DNA from: Acidobacteriota bacterium
GTDB lineage: Bacteria; Acidobacteriota; Terriglobia; Acidiferrales; 2-02-FULL-67-57
Direction of reading: 5' to 3'
Length of the DNA: 33,540 nucleotides
Assembly: GCA_022571295.1 (NCBI GenBank)
Contig: JACZYA010000016.1
Coordinates: forward strand, 1 to 33,540
Made by a program: the position numbers and the translations under genes. How positions within the stretch are numbered: position 1 is the first letter of the stretch; each line of letters opens with the position of its first letter. Shown in pieces: positions 9,361 to 18,077 of this stretch. The notes under the pieces are model-generated. The model saw only the letters and a program-made list of their open reading frames with translations, searched no databases and was not told the origin of the DNA.

Positions 9361-10469
9361 CCTGGGCTGATTTTGTAGGCAATAGCCGCGTGGTGGGCGT
9401 GCTGCAGCGCATGCTCTCCAGCGGCCGCGTCCCCCCAGCGTTGCTTTTTGCCGGACAAAAGGGGGTAGGCAAGTTCACCCTCGCCACCCTGTTCGCCCGC
9501 GCGGCCAACTGCGAGCAAAAGGGGAAGGATAGTTGCGGACGCTGCCAGAGTTGTCAAACCTTGGAGGCGCTCGATGATCTGCCCGGACTCCGCAAGGCTG
9601 CCCTGGACGCCCGCGGCAGCGCCAATCCGGAGGCGGTTCCGCTTATTCTTCGTCCCCACCCCAACGTCACCGTCCTGGTGCCTGACGGTGCGTTTATCCG
9701 GGTCAGCCAGATGCGCTATGTGGTTCGCCAGTCTTACAACGTTCCCACCGGCGGGGGCCGGGCCGTCTTCCTGATTGACCAAGCTGAGCGGCTTCGCTTT
9801 GATTTCGCCGATGTCCTGCTGAAAGTTCTGGAGGAGCCTCCGGACCGCACCACTGTGATCCTGGTCACTTCGGAGCCTTTCCAATTGCGGCCCACCATTC
9901 GGTCGCGCTGCATCCCGGTGCACTTCGCACCCCTTTCGTCTGCCCAAATTGAGTCCCATTTGCAGCAGCAGCGCCCTAAATGGAAGAAAACAGAGCGTGA
10001 ACTGGCGGCGGCTGCGGCTGCGGGGAGTTTAGCCACGGCCCTCACCCTCGACCTCGACCTCTACCGCCAAGTCCGCCGTTCTGCCCTTGAATTGCTCCGA
10101 GCCTCCCTCCGCGGCGAGTTTGACCCGGAGCGCCTCTTCGCGGCTACCGCCCAACTAGCCGGCAAAGGGAGCGCAGAAACTCGCGAAACGGAGGACAGCG
10201 GCAGCAAGCGAGAAAGATTTGATTTTGTGCTTGAAGTCGTGTATGGTCTCATCAACGACGTTCTCTACCTCAGGTCTGGGGCTTCAGAGTTAAGACTACG
10301 GAACCCGGACATACAAGGTGAGCTAGAGAGAGCAGCGGGTTCTGTTGAGGGAGAAGGGCTGAACCGGCTGGTCAAGAAGCTGGATCGGATTGAAGGTTGG
10401 CAGCGCCAAAATATCAACCGGCAATTGGCCTTAGACGCGGTTGCACTTGCTCCTACGCGGGTATTGTAG
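9357..10469 (+). CDS. holB: DNA polymerase III delta' subunit
   Basis: ATGA overlap with tmk; GQKGVGKFTLA Walker A, CGRCQSCQTLE zinc module, LLKVLEEPP, SRC. The tmk-holB neighbourhood is common. Confidence 0.93.
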   Translation: MTWADFVGNSRVVGVLQRMLSSGRVPPALLFAGQKGVGKFTLATLFARAANCEQKGKDSCGRCQSCQTLEALDDLPGLRKAALDARGSANPEAVPLILRPHPNVTVLVPDGAFIRVSQMRYVVRQSYNVPTGGGRAVFLIDQAERLRFDFADVLLKVLEEPPDRTTVILVTSEPFQLRPTIRSRCIPVHFAPLSSAQIESHLQQQRPKWKKTERELAAAAAAGSLATALTLDLDLYRQVRRSALELLRASLRGEFDPERLFAATAQLAGKGSAETRETEDSGSKRERFDFVLEVVYGLINDVLYLRSGASELRLRNPDIQGELERAAGSVEGEGLNRLVKKLDRIEGWQRQNINRQLALDAVALAPTRVL

Positions 10470-10641
10470 GAACGGCGAAAAACGTGAAACATCCTGCCTC
10501 CTCTCTGCATCATAGCTAGTAGCTAGCGAGAATGTCCCGGGGCGCATGTGCGCGAGAAGCGTCCAAGAAAAGGCGCCTAGAAAGTCAACATATAAGCGTT
10601 TAGATAGTTGTACCAGCGAGTCTAGCAAGAGGAGAAAGGAC

Positions 10642-11004
10642 GTGAATCGCCGACTGATTCGTCCCAGCCTGTCCGACATCAGAGAACAAGCAACCCAGAA
10701 ACAGCCGCCGGGCGCCCGCCGCAAACCCGTGCCGCCCGAGCAGACCCACGCCGAGTCCTACTACTACGTCAAGCAGATGCAGGCCCGGACGCCGATCGTG
10801 GTGATTTTAACCGACGGAGAAGTTCTGCGCGGAACCATCGAGTGGTACGACAAAGACTGCATTAAAATTACGCGCACCGGCGCCCCAAACTTGCTCGTGT
10901 ACAAAACCAGCATCAAGTACGTCTACAAGGACGAAGACGCTGCCGACGCCACCGACGAGCCGCAAGAACCGGAGTTAGCGCACGTAAGCAAGGAGAACGA
11001 CTAA
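10642..11004 (+). CDS. hfq: Hfq-like (Sm-fold) RNA-binding protein with N-terminal extension
   Basis: GTG start preceded by AGGAGAAAGGAC; core RTPIVVILTDGEVLRGTIEWYDKDCIKITRTGAPNLLVYKTSIKYVYKD matches the Sm1/Sm2 layout of Hfq. Confidence 0.75.
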   Translation: MNRRLIRPSLSDIREQATQKQPPGARRKPVPPEQTHAESYYYVKQMQARTPIVVILTDGEVLRGTIEWYDKDCIKITRTGAPNLLVYKTSIKYVYKDEDAADATDEPQEPELAHVSKEND

Positions 11005-11046
11005 CTCCTTTGCTTTCCAACTGACGCTACAGGAAGCCTTTTCTTC

Positions 11047-11472
11047 CTAGTCGTTTTCTGCTTGGAAGTGAAGACTGAAGGTTAGCAAACTTTTGGCCAC
11101 CAGTTTTCCCGTCGGGTTGCGGATTTCCACCTCCCCCATCGCCAGGCGCTTACCCTGATGCAAGACCCGCGCCTCGGCTCGCAACCGCCCGCGCTTGTGC
11201 GGCAAGAAGTAGTTGATTTTCATCTCCACCGTCGAAATCCGCGTCTGCTCGGGCAGGCGAGTGAAAATAGCCATCGCCAGCGCCGTATCCGCCAGCGTTG
11301 CCAGCACGCCGCCGTGAATGCCTTGGGGATGAGAGTGGCGGGGACTTGCATCGAGGGTCAGGGCGGCTCGGCCCGGCCTCAGTTGAGCCAGTTTCAGTCC
11401 CAACAGCCGCACCGCGCCTACCCGGCTGAATCGCTTGCGAATTTCCGCGTAATGGCGCTTCCGGCTCACCAT
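11047..11472 (-). CDS. PaaI-like hotdog-fold thioesterase
   Basis: HSHPQGIHGGVLATLADTALAMAI hotdog core; STVEMKINYFLPHKRGRLRAEARVLHQGKRL. Confidence 0.9.
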   Translation of the reverse strand: MVSRKRHYAEIRKRFSRVGAVRLLGLKLAQLRPGRAALTLDASPRHSHPQGIHGGVLATLADTALAMAIFTRLPEQTRISTVEMKINYFLPHKRGRLRAEARVLHQGKRLAMGEVEIRNPTGKLVAKSLLTFSLHFQAEND

Positions 11473-11611
11473 GTTGCTTCAGCCCAGCTCGACAGTCTCA
11501 CGCTTCGAGGAAAAAGAAAAGTGAGCCACTTTAGCATGTGCGCGCATCCAAGTCTATTTGGGCTCCCGTTCTTGCAAGAGTTGAATTCCGCCGGTTAGAG
11601 TGCCCAGTACA

Positions 11612-12754
11612 ATGAAAATCGGCATCACATGCTATCCCACTTACGGAGGCAGCGGCATCGTCGCCACCGAATTGGGCATGGAACTAGCTGCGCGGGGGCA
11701 CGAGGTCCACTTCATCAGCTACGCCCAGCCCATCCGCCTGACCGGCTTGGAGGACCAGCCGGAGGCAGCGCGCCGCATCACCTACCACGAAGTGGAAGTG
11801 CCGACCTATCCGCTATTCGACCACCCGCCTTACTCCCTGGCCCTGGCAACCAAGATGGCGGAGGTAGCCGAGCATTATTCGCTCGACCTGCTGCACGTCC
11901 ACTACGCCCTGCCGCACTCCATCAGCGCCTACCTTGCCCAGGCCATGTTGGCGCCGCGCCACCTGCCCTTTGTGACCACACTCCACGGCACCGATGTCAC
12001 CCTGGTAGGTCAGGATCGGTCCTTCCTGCCCATCACGCGCTTTGCCATTGAAAAGTCAACCGCCGTCACCGCAGTCTCGCAGCACCTACAGCAGGTGACG
12101 CGGGAAGTTTTTAAAGTTCGCCGACCGATCGAAGTGATTCCCAATTTTGTCAACTGCCACCAGTATCAGCGCTGCGAAAATCCTTCTTTGCGCGAGCAAT
12201 TTGCTCCCCACGGAGAACGGCTGCTCGTCCACCTTTCAAACTTTCGCCCGGTCAAACGCATCCCCGATGTAATTGAAGTCTTTGCGCGGGTGCGGAGCAA
12301 GCTGCCCGCCCGCCTATTGCTCATGGGCGACGGCCCGGAACGCGCCAATATCGAGTATCTGGTGCGGGAAAAAGGCCTCGACCAGTACGTCTGTTTCTTG
12401 GGGAAACAGGATGCCGTCTATGAAAAGCTCGGCGTCTGCGACCTCTTTCTTCTTCCCAGCCAGTTGGAGTCCTTCGGCTTGGCGGCGCTGGAAGCCATGG
12501 CGTGCGAAGTGCCCGTGATTGCCACTAACGTCGGGGGTCTGCCGGAGGTGATTCGCTCCGGCGAGGATGGCTACTTGCTTGAACCCGGTGATGTAGAAGG
12601 GATGGCGCGCTGCGCCCTCCAGCTCCTGGAGGTCCCGGAACAGGCGCGCGCCATGGGCCGGCGAGCCCGTCAAACCACGCTCAAGCGTTTCTGCTCTTCC
12701 CTTATCGTTCCCCGCTACGAAGCGTTCTATCAACAAGTCCTCGACGCCTGCTGA
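11612..12754 (+). CDS. bshA: N-acetyl-alpha-D-glucosaminyl L-malate synthase BshA (bacillithiol pathway)
   Basis: MKIGITCYPTYGGSGIVATELGMELAARGHEVHFISYAQPIRL and the GT4 C-terminal domain with ESFGLAALEAMACEVPVIATNVGGLPEV. GTG at 11600 is an alternative start. Confidence 0.92.
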   Translation: MKIGITCYPTYGGSGIVATELGMELAARGHEVHFISYAQPIRLTGLEDQPEAARRITYHEVEVPTYPLFDHPPYSLALATKMAEVAEHYSLDLLHVHYALPHSISAYLAQAMLAPRHLPFVTTLHGTDVTLVGQDRSFLPITRFAIEKSTAVTAVSQHLQQVTREVFKVRRPIEVIPNFVNCHQYQRCENPSLREQFAPHGERLLVHLSNFRPVKRIPDVIEVFARVRSKLPARLLLMGDGPERANIEYLVREKGLDQYVCFLGKQDAVYEKLGVCDLFLLPSQLESFGLAALEAMACEVPVIATNVGGLPEVIRSGEDGYLLEPGDVEGMARCALQLLEVPEQARAMGRRARQTTLKRFCSSLIVPRYEAFYQQVLDAC

Positions 12755-12891
12755 CAACCAAATCCCGGCGCGAATATGGCCCGCCCTGCGCCCCCGCTGC
12801 CCCTGTCCACGCCACTACAAGTCCGGAAGAGGTGGAGTTTACCCGTACGGGCACCTGCCAATGGTGAAGCGTCCTCGCCTGATTTGGTGGG

Positions 12892-12960
12892 GCAGACATT
12901 CCTGTCTGCCTGCCTACCGCAGGTAGGTCTCACCCGTGCTGCGTGGACAAGAATGTCTGC
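12892..12960. repeat. small inverted-repeat element with nested palindromes (REP/MITE-like)
   Basis: GCAGACATTCCTGTC (12892-12906) vs GACAAGAATGTCTGC (12946-12960): 14/15 inverted match. Nested GGCAGACA-TTCC-TGTCTGCC and CCTACC-GCA-GGTAGG. Confidence 0.7.
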
Positions 12961-12987
12961 GCTACCGTGTTCCAAAGCAGGCAGAAC

Positions 12988-14286
12988 TTAAGACGTGTGC
13001 AATTCCGGAATCTCAATCCGAACGGAAGTGCCGAGCCCGGGTGAGCTTTCAATCTTGAAGACGTAATCTTTGCCGTAGAGAACCTTCAGTCGCTCGTTGA
13101 CGTTGCTGATGCCGATCCCACTGCGGAAAATCTCGGGGATTCGCTCATCGGGAATCCCCACGCCGTTGTCGGCGACTTCGATTATCACGCGGCCATCGGA
13201 GCGGGTGGTGCGCAACCGGATCTGGCCGCCTTCGATGCGCGGCGCTAAACCATGGCGAATGGAATTTTCTATGATGGGCTGCAACAACATGCTGGGCACC
13301 ATGGCATCCAGGGTCTCCTCGTCCACCTCTTTGGAAAAGGTGAGTTTTTCCGAGCCGAAACGCACCATCTCAATGTCCAGGTAGTTGTCGATAAATTCCA
13401 ATTCCTCCCGCAACCGCACAAAGTTTTCCTGCTTGCGCAACAACCGGCGCAGGATAGTGGAGAGCTTGACCAGCAGACCGCGCGCCGCCTCGGGGTTGAT
13501 CCGGGTCAGGGAGCCAATCGTATTCAAGGTATTGAATAGGAAGTGCGGATTGATCTGGCTTGCCAGAGCCGCCATGCGCGCTTCCAGCAGAGACTGTTCT
13601 TGATCCTGGAGCTTGATTTGCATGCGAGTGTTGTTCCAAGTCGTGAGCGTAAGCGTGACCGCGAACAGTGTGCTGAAGACGGGGAAGAGTGTCTGCCAGC
13701 CCTCTTCCGTATTCAAAAAATAAAGCGCGCCGGGAAACATTCGGCCCAGGCCGTTGCGAAGCAGCGCCAGCCCGATGCAGGCTGCCAGCGGCAGGATTTG
13801 CCAGTTCCCTTCCCCGCGCGTCACCATGCGCCACAACCGACGCGGCACCGTCAGGAAAAAGAACGGACCGAATCGCCACACCTGCTCTTTATTCGCGCAC
13901 AGTTCCCGCAGGATGCCGCCCACAGCGCCGCATAACATTCCGAACGGAAGCGAAAGCAGTTCATGGTTGAAAAAAGCTGGCAGCGCCACCAGCGTGCCGA
14001 CAATCATCCCGGCCGTGCGCCCGCCCACCAGGCCGGCCACCAGGGCTCCTTCCAAACTCACATCCGTGGCTTGATAGCCGAGCAGGATGCGAGTCATCAC
14101 GCCCAGTGCGACCGGGGGGCCGTAGAGCAGAACGAACAGAAGCCGCTCGTCCAGCTCCCGCTCCTCCTCCCTCAGCACCCGCTGAAAAATGGGCCAACGA
14201 ACAATTAGTGCTGCGATGGAAGAAGCCGCGACTAAGCGGAACAGCAGCGTGAAAACAGCGTCCTGGAGGGAAAGTGCTTGTCCCAT
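12988..14286 (-). CDS. LytS-type sensor histidine kinase (5TM-LYT-like sensor, His_kinase, HATPase_c)
   Basis: Six or so N-terminal TM segments; ALASQINPHFLFNTLNTIGSL phospho-acceptor region, DNGVGIPDER and GIGISNVNERL ATP-binding motifs. Confidence 0.92.
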   Translation of the reverse strand: MGQALSLQDAVFTLLFRLVAASSIAALIVRWPIFQRVLREEERELDERLLFVLLYGPPVALGVMTRILLGYQATDVSLEGALVAGLVGGRTAGMIVGTLVALPAFFNHELLSLPFGMLCGAVGGILRELCANKEQVWRFGPFFFLTVPRRLWRMVTRGEGNWQILPLAACIGLALLRNGLGRMFPGALYFLNTEEGWQTLFPVFSTLFAVTLTLTTWNNTRMQIKLQDQEQSLLEARMAALASQINPHFLFNTLNTIGSLTRINPEAARGLLVKLSTILRRLLRKQENFVRLREELEFIDNYLDIEMVRFGSEKLTFSKEVDEETLDAMVPSMLLQPIIENSIRHGLAPRIEGGQIRLRTTRSDGRVIIEVADNGVGIPDERIPEIFRSGIGISNVNERLKVLYGKDYVFKIESSPGLGTSVRIEIPELHTS

Positions 14287-14459
14287 GTGATTCCTAGTGT
14301 ATCCGCGCTACGGTAGCGCACGGGCACCCACTTGTAAAGCCGCCGCTCTGTGCGCGCTACCCCGTGTTGCTGGTATGCCGGTATCTGCTGGAAGCGTTTG
14401 CGGCGGCTGAGGGACTCGCTCGCATTGCTCACTATCCCGTCCGCACCTATAATGGTTCT

Positions 14460-15071
14460 GTGAAGCGGAAAAGGAACTCTCGTCCGAGGATTCGCAAAGC
14501 GGCGGAAGCGCGGCTCCCCACCCGTTTCGGAACCTTCCGAATCGTGGGCCTGGAAAATGCCCGCCGACAATGGATTGTCGCCCTCATCAAGGGCAGGCTG
14601 AGCCGTGTACGTGCTCCGCTCGTCCGCATTCACTCCCAGTGTTTGACGGGCGACGTCTTCACCTCGCTGCGCTGTGACTGTCGCGCCCAACTTGAGCTCG
14701 CGCTGGAAGCCATCGCGCGCGCGGGCGCAGGGCTTCTGCTCTATGAACCCCAGGAAGGGCGCGGCATTGGACTCATCAACAAATTGCGCGCCTACGAATT
14801 GCAGGACAACGGATTGGATACGGTCGAAGCCAACCGCCGCCTCGGCTTTCCAGCCGACCGGCGCAACTATGCCTTCGCCGCCCAGTCCCTCCGGTTTCTG
14901 GGCGTAACAAAAATCCGCCTGCTGTCAAATAATCCCGACAAGATCGCCGGCCTGGAACGCTACGGTATCAAAATAGAAGAACGTATCCCTTGCGAGCCAG
15001 CGACCCATCGAGCCAGCCGCACCTACTTGCGGGTCAAGAAGAAGAAGCTCGGACACCTGCTGGCAGTTTAG
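14460..15071 (+). CDS. ribA: GTP cyclohydrolase II (standalone RibA)
   Basis: RIHSQCLTGDVFTSLRCDCRAQLELAL and YEPQEGRGIGLINKLRAYELQDNGLDTVEAN. GTG at 14460 assumed; the ORF extends upstream to 14364. Confidence 0.93.
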   Translation: MKRKRNSRPRIRKAAEARLPTRFGTFRIVGLENARRQWIVALIKGRLSRVRAPLVRIHSQCLTGDVFTSLRCDCRAQLELALEAIARAGAGLLLYEPQEGRGIGLINKLRAYELQDNGLDTVEANRRLGFPADRRNYAFAAQSLRFLGVTKIRLLSNNPDKIAGLERYGIKIEERIPCEPATHRASRTYLRVKKKKLGHLLAV

Positions 15072-15271
15072 CCGCCGCCAACGAAGTGGACGATTTCCAG
15101 CCGGTCTCCCGCCGCCACCCGCACCCGTGTCCAGCGGTCGCGCTTCACAATCTCACGATTGTGCTCAATCGCCACACGGTTCTCCGTCAACTCCAGGAAC
15201 TGAAGCAACTCGTCCAGCGTGAGCTCATCGGGCAGGTCACGCGCTTCACCATTGATGGTGACAGGAATCAC
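15068..15271 (-). CDS. thiS: ThiS-family sulfur carrier protein
   Basis: 67 aa, [28 protein letters not shown]...VAAGDRLEIVHFVGGG with C-terminal GG. Confidence 0.9.
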   Translation of the reverse strand: MIPVTINGEARDLPDELTLDELLQFLELTENRVAIEHNREIVKRDRWTRVRVAAGDRLEIVHFVGGG

Positions 15272-15864
15272 TGTTCGGGCTTGGGCTTGGGCCGGAGGTT
15301 ATACTTGATCTCGTCCCGATGCTCTGCGCTGGAAGCTTCTATCCTCAGCTCAGCCCCGCCCGGCCCCAGGCGCGGCATCGGGAATTGCACTTCGGCTTTG
15401 CCGGTAGCATCTGAAGTGCCAACAAATTCCAGTGGTTCATCACCGCCGAGATGGAGCCACAGCCGCACGCTGGCCTCGCTCACCGGCTCCCCGCCCAGAG
15501 TCTTCGTCACCGCTATCTGCACGTGCGCCGTGGTGCCTTTCAAGAAGGTAGCCGGGTTGAGCAGTTGCACGCTGATACCCTCTTGGGAGGACTGAGTTTG
15601 AAACTGTTCCAGCCCTTCCAGCTGTCCCCGGCGGGCCGCTTCGATCATCTCTTTGTGCTGCTGCTCCAACATGGCATGCAGCTCAGAGTCGCTAAAATCG
15701 GGTGACGCCAGGAAATCGCGGTAGTCGGTGTTGCGCCGCGCCACCACCCGGCCTTTCAAATAAACGGTGGTATCAAGCATCGGATTTTTCTTTCCCCGGT
15801 CTTCGGTTTGCACGTGGAACACGGTCTCCCCCACGCGGATGTCCGTGTTGAAACCGAAAACCAT
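15268..15864 (-). CDS. conserved hypothetical protein with a C-terminal Ig-like/beta-sandwich-like region
   Basis: 198 aa; ATGA overlap with thi[28 protein letters not shown]...[17 protein letters not shown]. Confidence 0.7.
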   Translation of the reverse strand: MVFGFNTDIRVGETVFHVQTEDRGKKNPMLDTTVYLKGRVVARRNTDYRDFLASPDFSDSELHAMLEQQHKEMIEAARRGQLEGLEQFQTQSSQEGISVQLLNPATFLKGTTAHVQIAVTKTLGGEPVSEASVRLWLHLGGDEPLEFVGTSDATGKAEVQFPMPRLGPGGAELRIEASSAEHRDEIKYNLRPKPKPEQ

Positions 15865-15912
15865 TTCCTCTGCTCCCGCCCGCCGCCTAGCTTGGCGAGC
15901 TGCTTTCCTCAG

Positions 15913-15942
15913 CTTGACAACGCCGCGCGCCCAACCCTATAG
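15913..15942 (+). promoter_or_regulatory. candidate sigma-70 promoter of the nuo cluster
   Basis: TTGACA (15913-15918), 18-nt spacer, TATAGT (15937-15942), about 68 nt before the nuoA start. Confidence 0.6.
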
Positions 15943-16009
15943 TCAATTTCTCAGCATTCCCGGCGGGTCGGGTCATTATAACATCGAGTCAGACCTTCCC
16001 GGCAACGAG

Positions 16010-16399
16010 ATGAATCAGAACTATCTATCCAGTTACGTTCCTATCCTCATCTACTTTCTATTGGCTATGGGTGTGGCCGGCGCCATCATGCTGCTGTCCT
16101 GGCTGATCGGCCCGCGCAAACCCACGCCCACCAAGCTGTCGCCCTACGAATGCGGCATGTTGCCCACGGGTGACGCGCGCGAGCCTTTTTCGGTCAAGTT
16201 CTATCTGGTCGCGATCCTCTTTATCCTTTTCGACGTGGAAGCTATGTTTCTGATTGTCTGGGCTGTCGTCCTCCGGCAGCTTGGCATGTACGGGTTCATC
16301 ATCATGTCGATCTTCCTCTTCCTGCTCATGGTCGGGTTCGTGTACGAATGGAAAAAGGGCGTGTTGGATTGGGCTCCACGCCAAAGCCGGAGAGGATAA
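16010..16399 (+). CDS. nuoA: NADH-quinone oxidoreductase subunit A
   Basis: 129 aa, [46 protein letters not shown]. Confidence 0.96.
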   Translation: MNQNYLSSYVPILIYFLLAMGVAGAIMLLSWLIGPRKPTPTKLSPYECGMLPTGDAREPFSVKFYLVAILFILFDVEAMFLIVWAVVLRQLGMYGFIIMSIFLFLLMVGFVYEWKKGVLDWAPRQSRRG

Positions 16400-16401
16400 C
16401 G

Positions 16402-16881
16402 GTGGGCATCCCGCAGGAATTGGCGACCCGGTCGCCGGTGCAACGGCTCACCGCAGCTCTTCCCGACGCTATCGTGGAAGCCGTCGAGTTCCGCAGCGAG
16501 CTGACCGTGCGGGTTGAGCCGGCTCACAGCCGCGCCGCGCTCGAATTCCTCAAGAACGACCCCGAGTTGCGCTTCAATGTTTTGAGCGACCTCACGGCGG
16601 TCGACCGCTACCCGCTCGAGCCGCGTTTTGAGATTGTTTATCAATTGCTCGCCTTGAAGCGCGGCGAGCGCTTGCGGTTGAAAGCCCGCCTGCCCGGCGA
16701 CGACCCCCGCATCGATTCCATCACCTTCCTCTGGCCCGCTGCCAATATGCTGGAACGCGAAGTGTTTGACCTCTTCGGCGTCCACTTCGCCGGCCACCCC
16801 AACCTGCGCCGTTTGATGATGCCGGAAGACTGGGAAGGACATCCCCTGCGCAAAGACTACCCGGTGGAGGGCTACCGCTAG
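16402..16881 (+). CDS. nuoC: NADH-quinone oxidoreductase subunit C
   Basis: GTG start 2 nt after nuoA; EREVFDLFGVHFAGHPNLRRLMMPEDWEGHPLRKDYPVEGYR. Confidence 0.95.
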   Translation: MGIPQELATRSPVQRLTAALPDAIVEAVEFRSELTVRVEPAHSRAALEFLKNDPELRFNVLSDLTAVDRYPLEPRFEIVYQLLALKRGERLRLKARLPGDDPRIDSITFLWPAANMLEREVFDLFGVHFAGHPNLRRLMMPEDWEGHPLRKDYPVEGYR

Positions 16882-18077
16882 TGGTTGAGCCCATCGCTCC
16901 CCCGCCCGTTTCCGCTGAGACCATGACCCTCAACATGGGGCCCCAGCACCCCTCTACCCACGGCGTCCTGCGGCTCATCCTGGAACTTGACGGCGAGACT
17001 ATCCTGCGCGCCACGCCCGACATCGGCTTCCTGCACACCGGCATCGAGAAAAACGCCGAAAAGCTCTACTACTCCCAGGTCATCCCCTTGACCGACCGCA
17101 TCGACTACTTGGCGCCGCTCTCCAATAACCTGGTCTTTTGCCTCGCGGTGGAAAAACTCCTCAAACTGCAAATCCCGCCCCGCGCCCAGTGGATTCGGGT
17201 TCTGCTCACCGAGCTGAGCCGCATCAACAACCACTTGGTCTGGCTGGGCACCACCGCGCTCGAAATCGGCGCCATGTCGGTGTTTCTCTACTGCTTCCGT
17301 GAGCGAGAGGAAGTTCTCAAAATCTTCGAGCTCTGCTCCGGGCAGCGCATGATGTGCAGCTACTTCCGCATCGGCGGGCTGGCGGTGGAGCCGCCGCTGG
17401 ATTTCTACTCTCGCGTGGACGGCTTCCTGAAAATGATGCCCGCGCGCATCGATGACTACGAAGACCTTCTCACGGAAAACAGAATCTGGCTCGGCCGCAC
17501 CAAAGGTGTTGGCGTTCTTTCCCTGGACGATGCCCTGGCGTACAGCATAACCGGCCCCAACTTGCGGGCCTCGGGCCTGGCCTACGATTTGCGGAAGGAG
17601 TGTCCCTACTCAGGCTACGAAAATTTTACTTTCGACGTACCCTCGCGCTCGGAGGGAGACTGCTACGCCCGCTACTCAGTTCGCATCGAGGAACTGCGGC
17701 AAAGTCTGCGCATTGTCCGCCAGGCGCTTGACGGACTCCCAGAGGGCCCCATCCAGGCTGACGCCCCCGGCGTTGTGCTGCCGGACCGTGACAAAATGAA
17801 GGCCGAGATGGAAGCTCTGATCTACCACTTCAAGCTGGTGGTGGATGGATTTGCCCCGCCGGCGGGAGAAGTCTATTTTCCCATTGAGTCGCCCAAAGGC
17901 GAGTTGGGTTGCTACCTGGTCAGCGACGGCGGCCCCCGCCCCTGGCGCATGCGCTGGCGCGGTCCCTCGTTGTTCAACGTGCAACTGCTCGCCAAGCTCT
18001 TGCCCGGCCACCTGCTGGCCGACGCCGTCGCCATTACCGCCAGCGTGGATTTTGTCCTGGGCGAGGTGGACCGCTGA
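16881..18077 (+). CDS. nuoD: NADH-quinone oxidoreductase subunit D
   Basis: GTG start overlapping the nuoC stop; MTLNMGPQHPSTHGVLRLILELDGE, GFLHTGIEK, C-terminal DFVLGEVDR. Confidence 0.97.
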   Translation: MVEPIAPPPVSAETMTLNMGPQHPSTHGVLRLILELDGETILRATPDIGFLHTGIEKNAEKLYYSQVIPLTDRIDYLAPLSNNLVFCLAVEKLLKLQIPPRAQWIRVLLTELSRINNHLVWLGTTALEIGAMSVFLYCFREREEVLKIFELCSGQRMMCSYFRIGGLAVEPPLDFYSRVDGFLKMMPARIDDYEDLLTENRIWLGRTKGVGVLSLDDALAYSITGPNLRASGLAYDLRKECPYSGYENFTFDVPSRSEGDCYARYSVRIEELRQSLRIVRQALDGLPEGPIQADAPGVVLPDRDKMKAEMEALIYHFKLVVDGFAPPAGEVYFPIESPKGELGCYLVSDGGPRPWRMRWRGPSLFNVQLLAKLLPGHLLADAVAITASVDFVLGEVDR

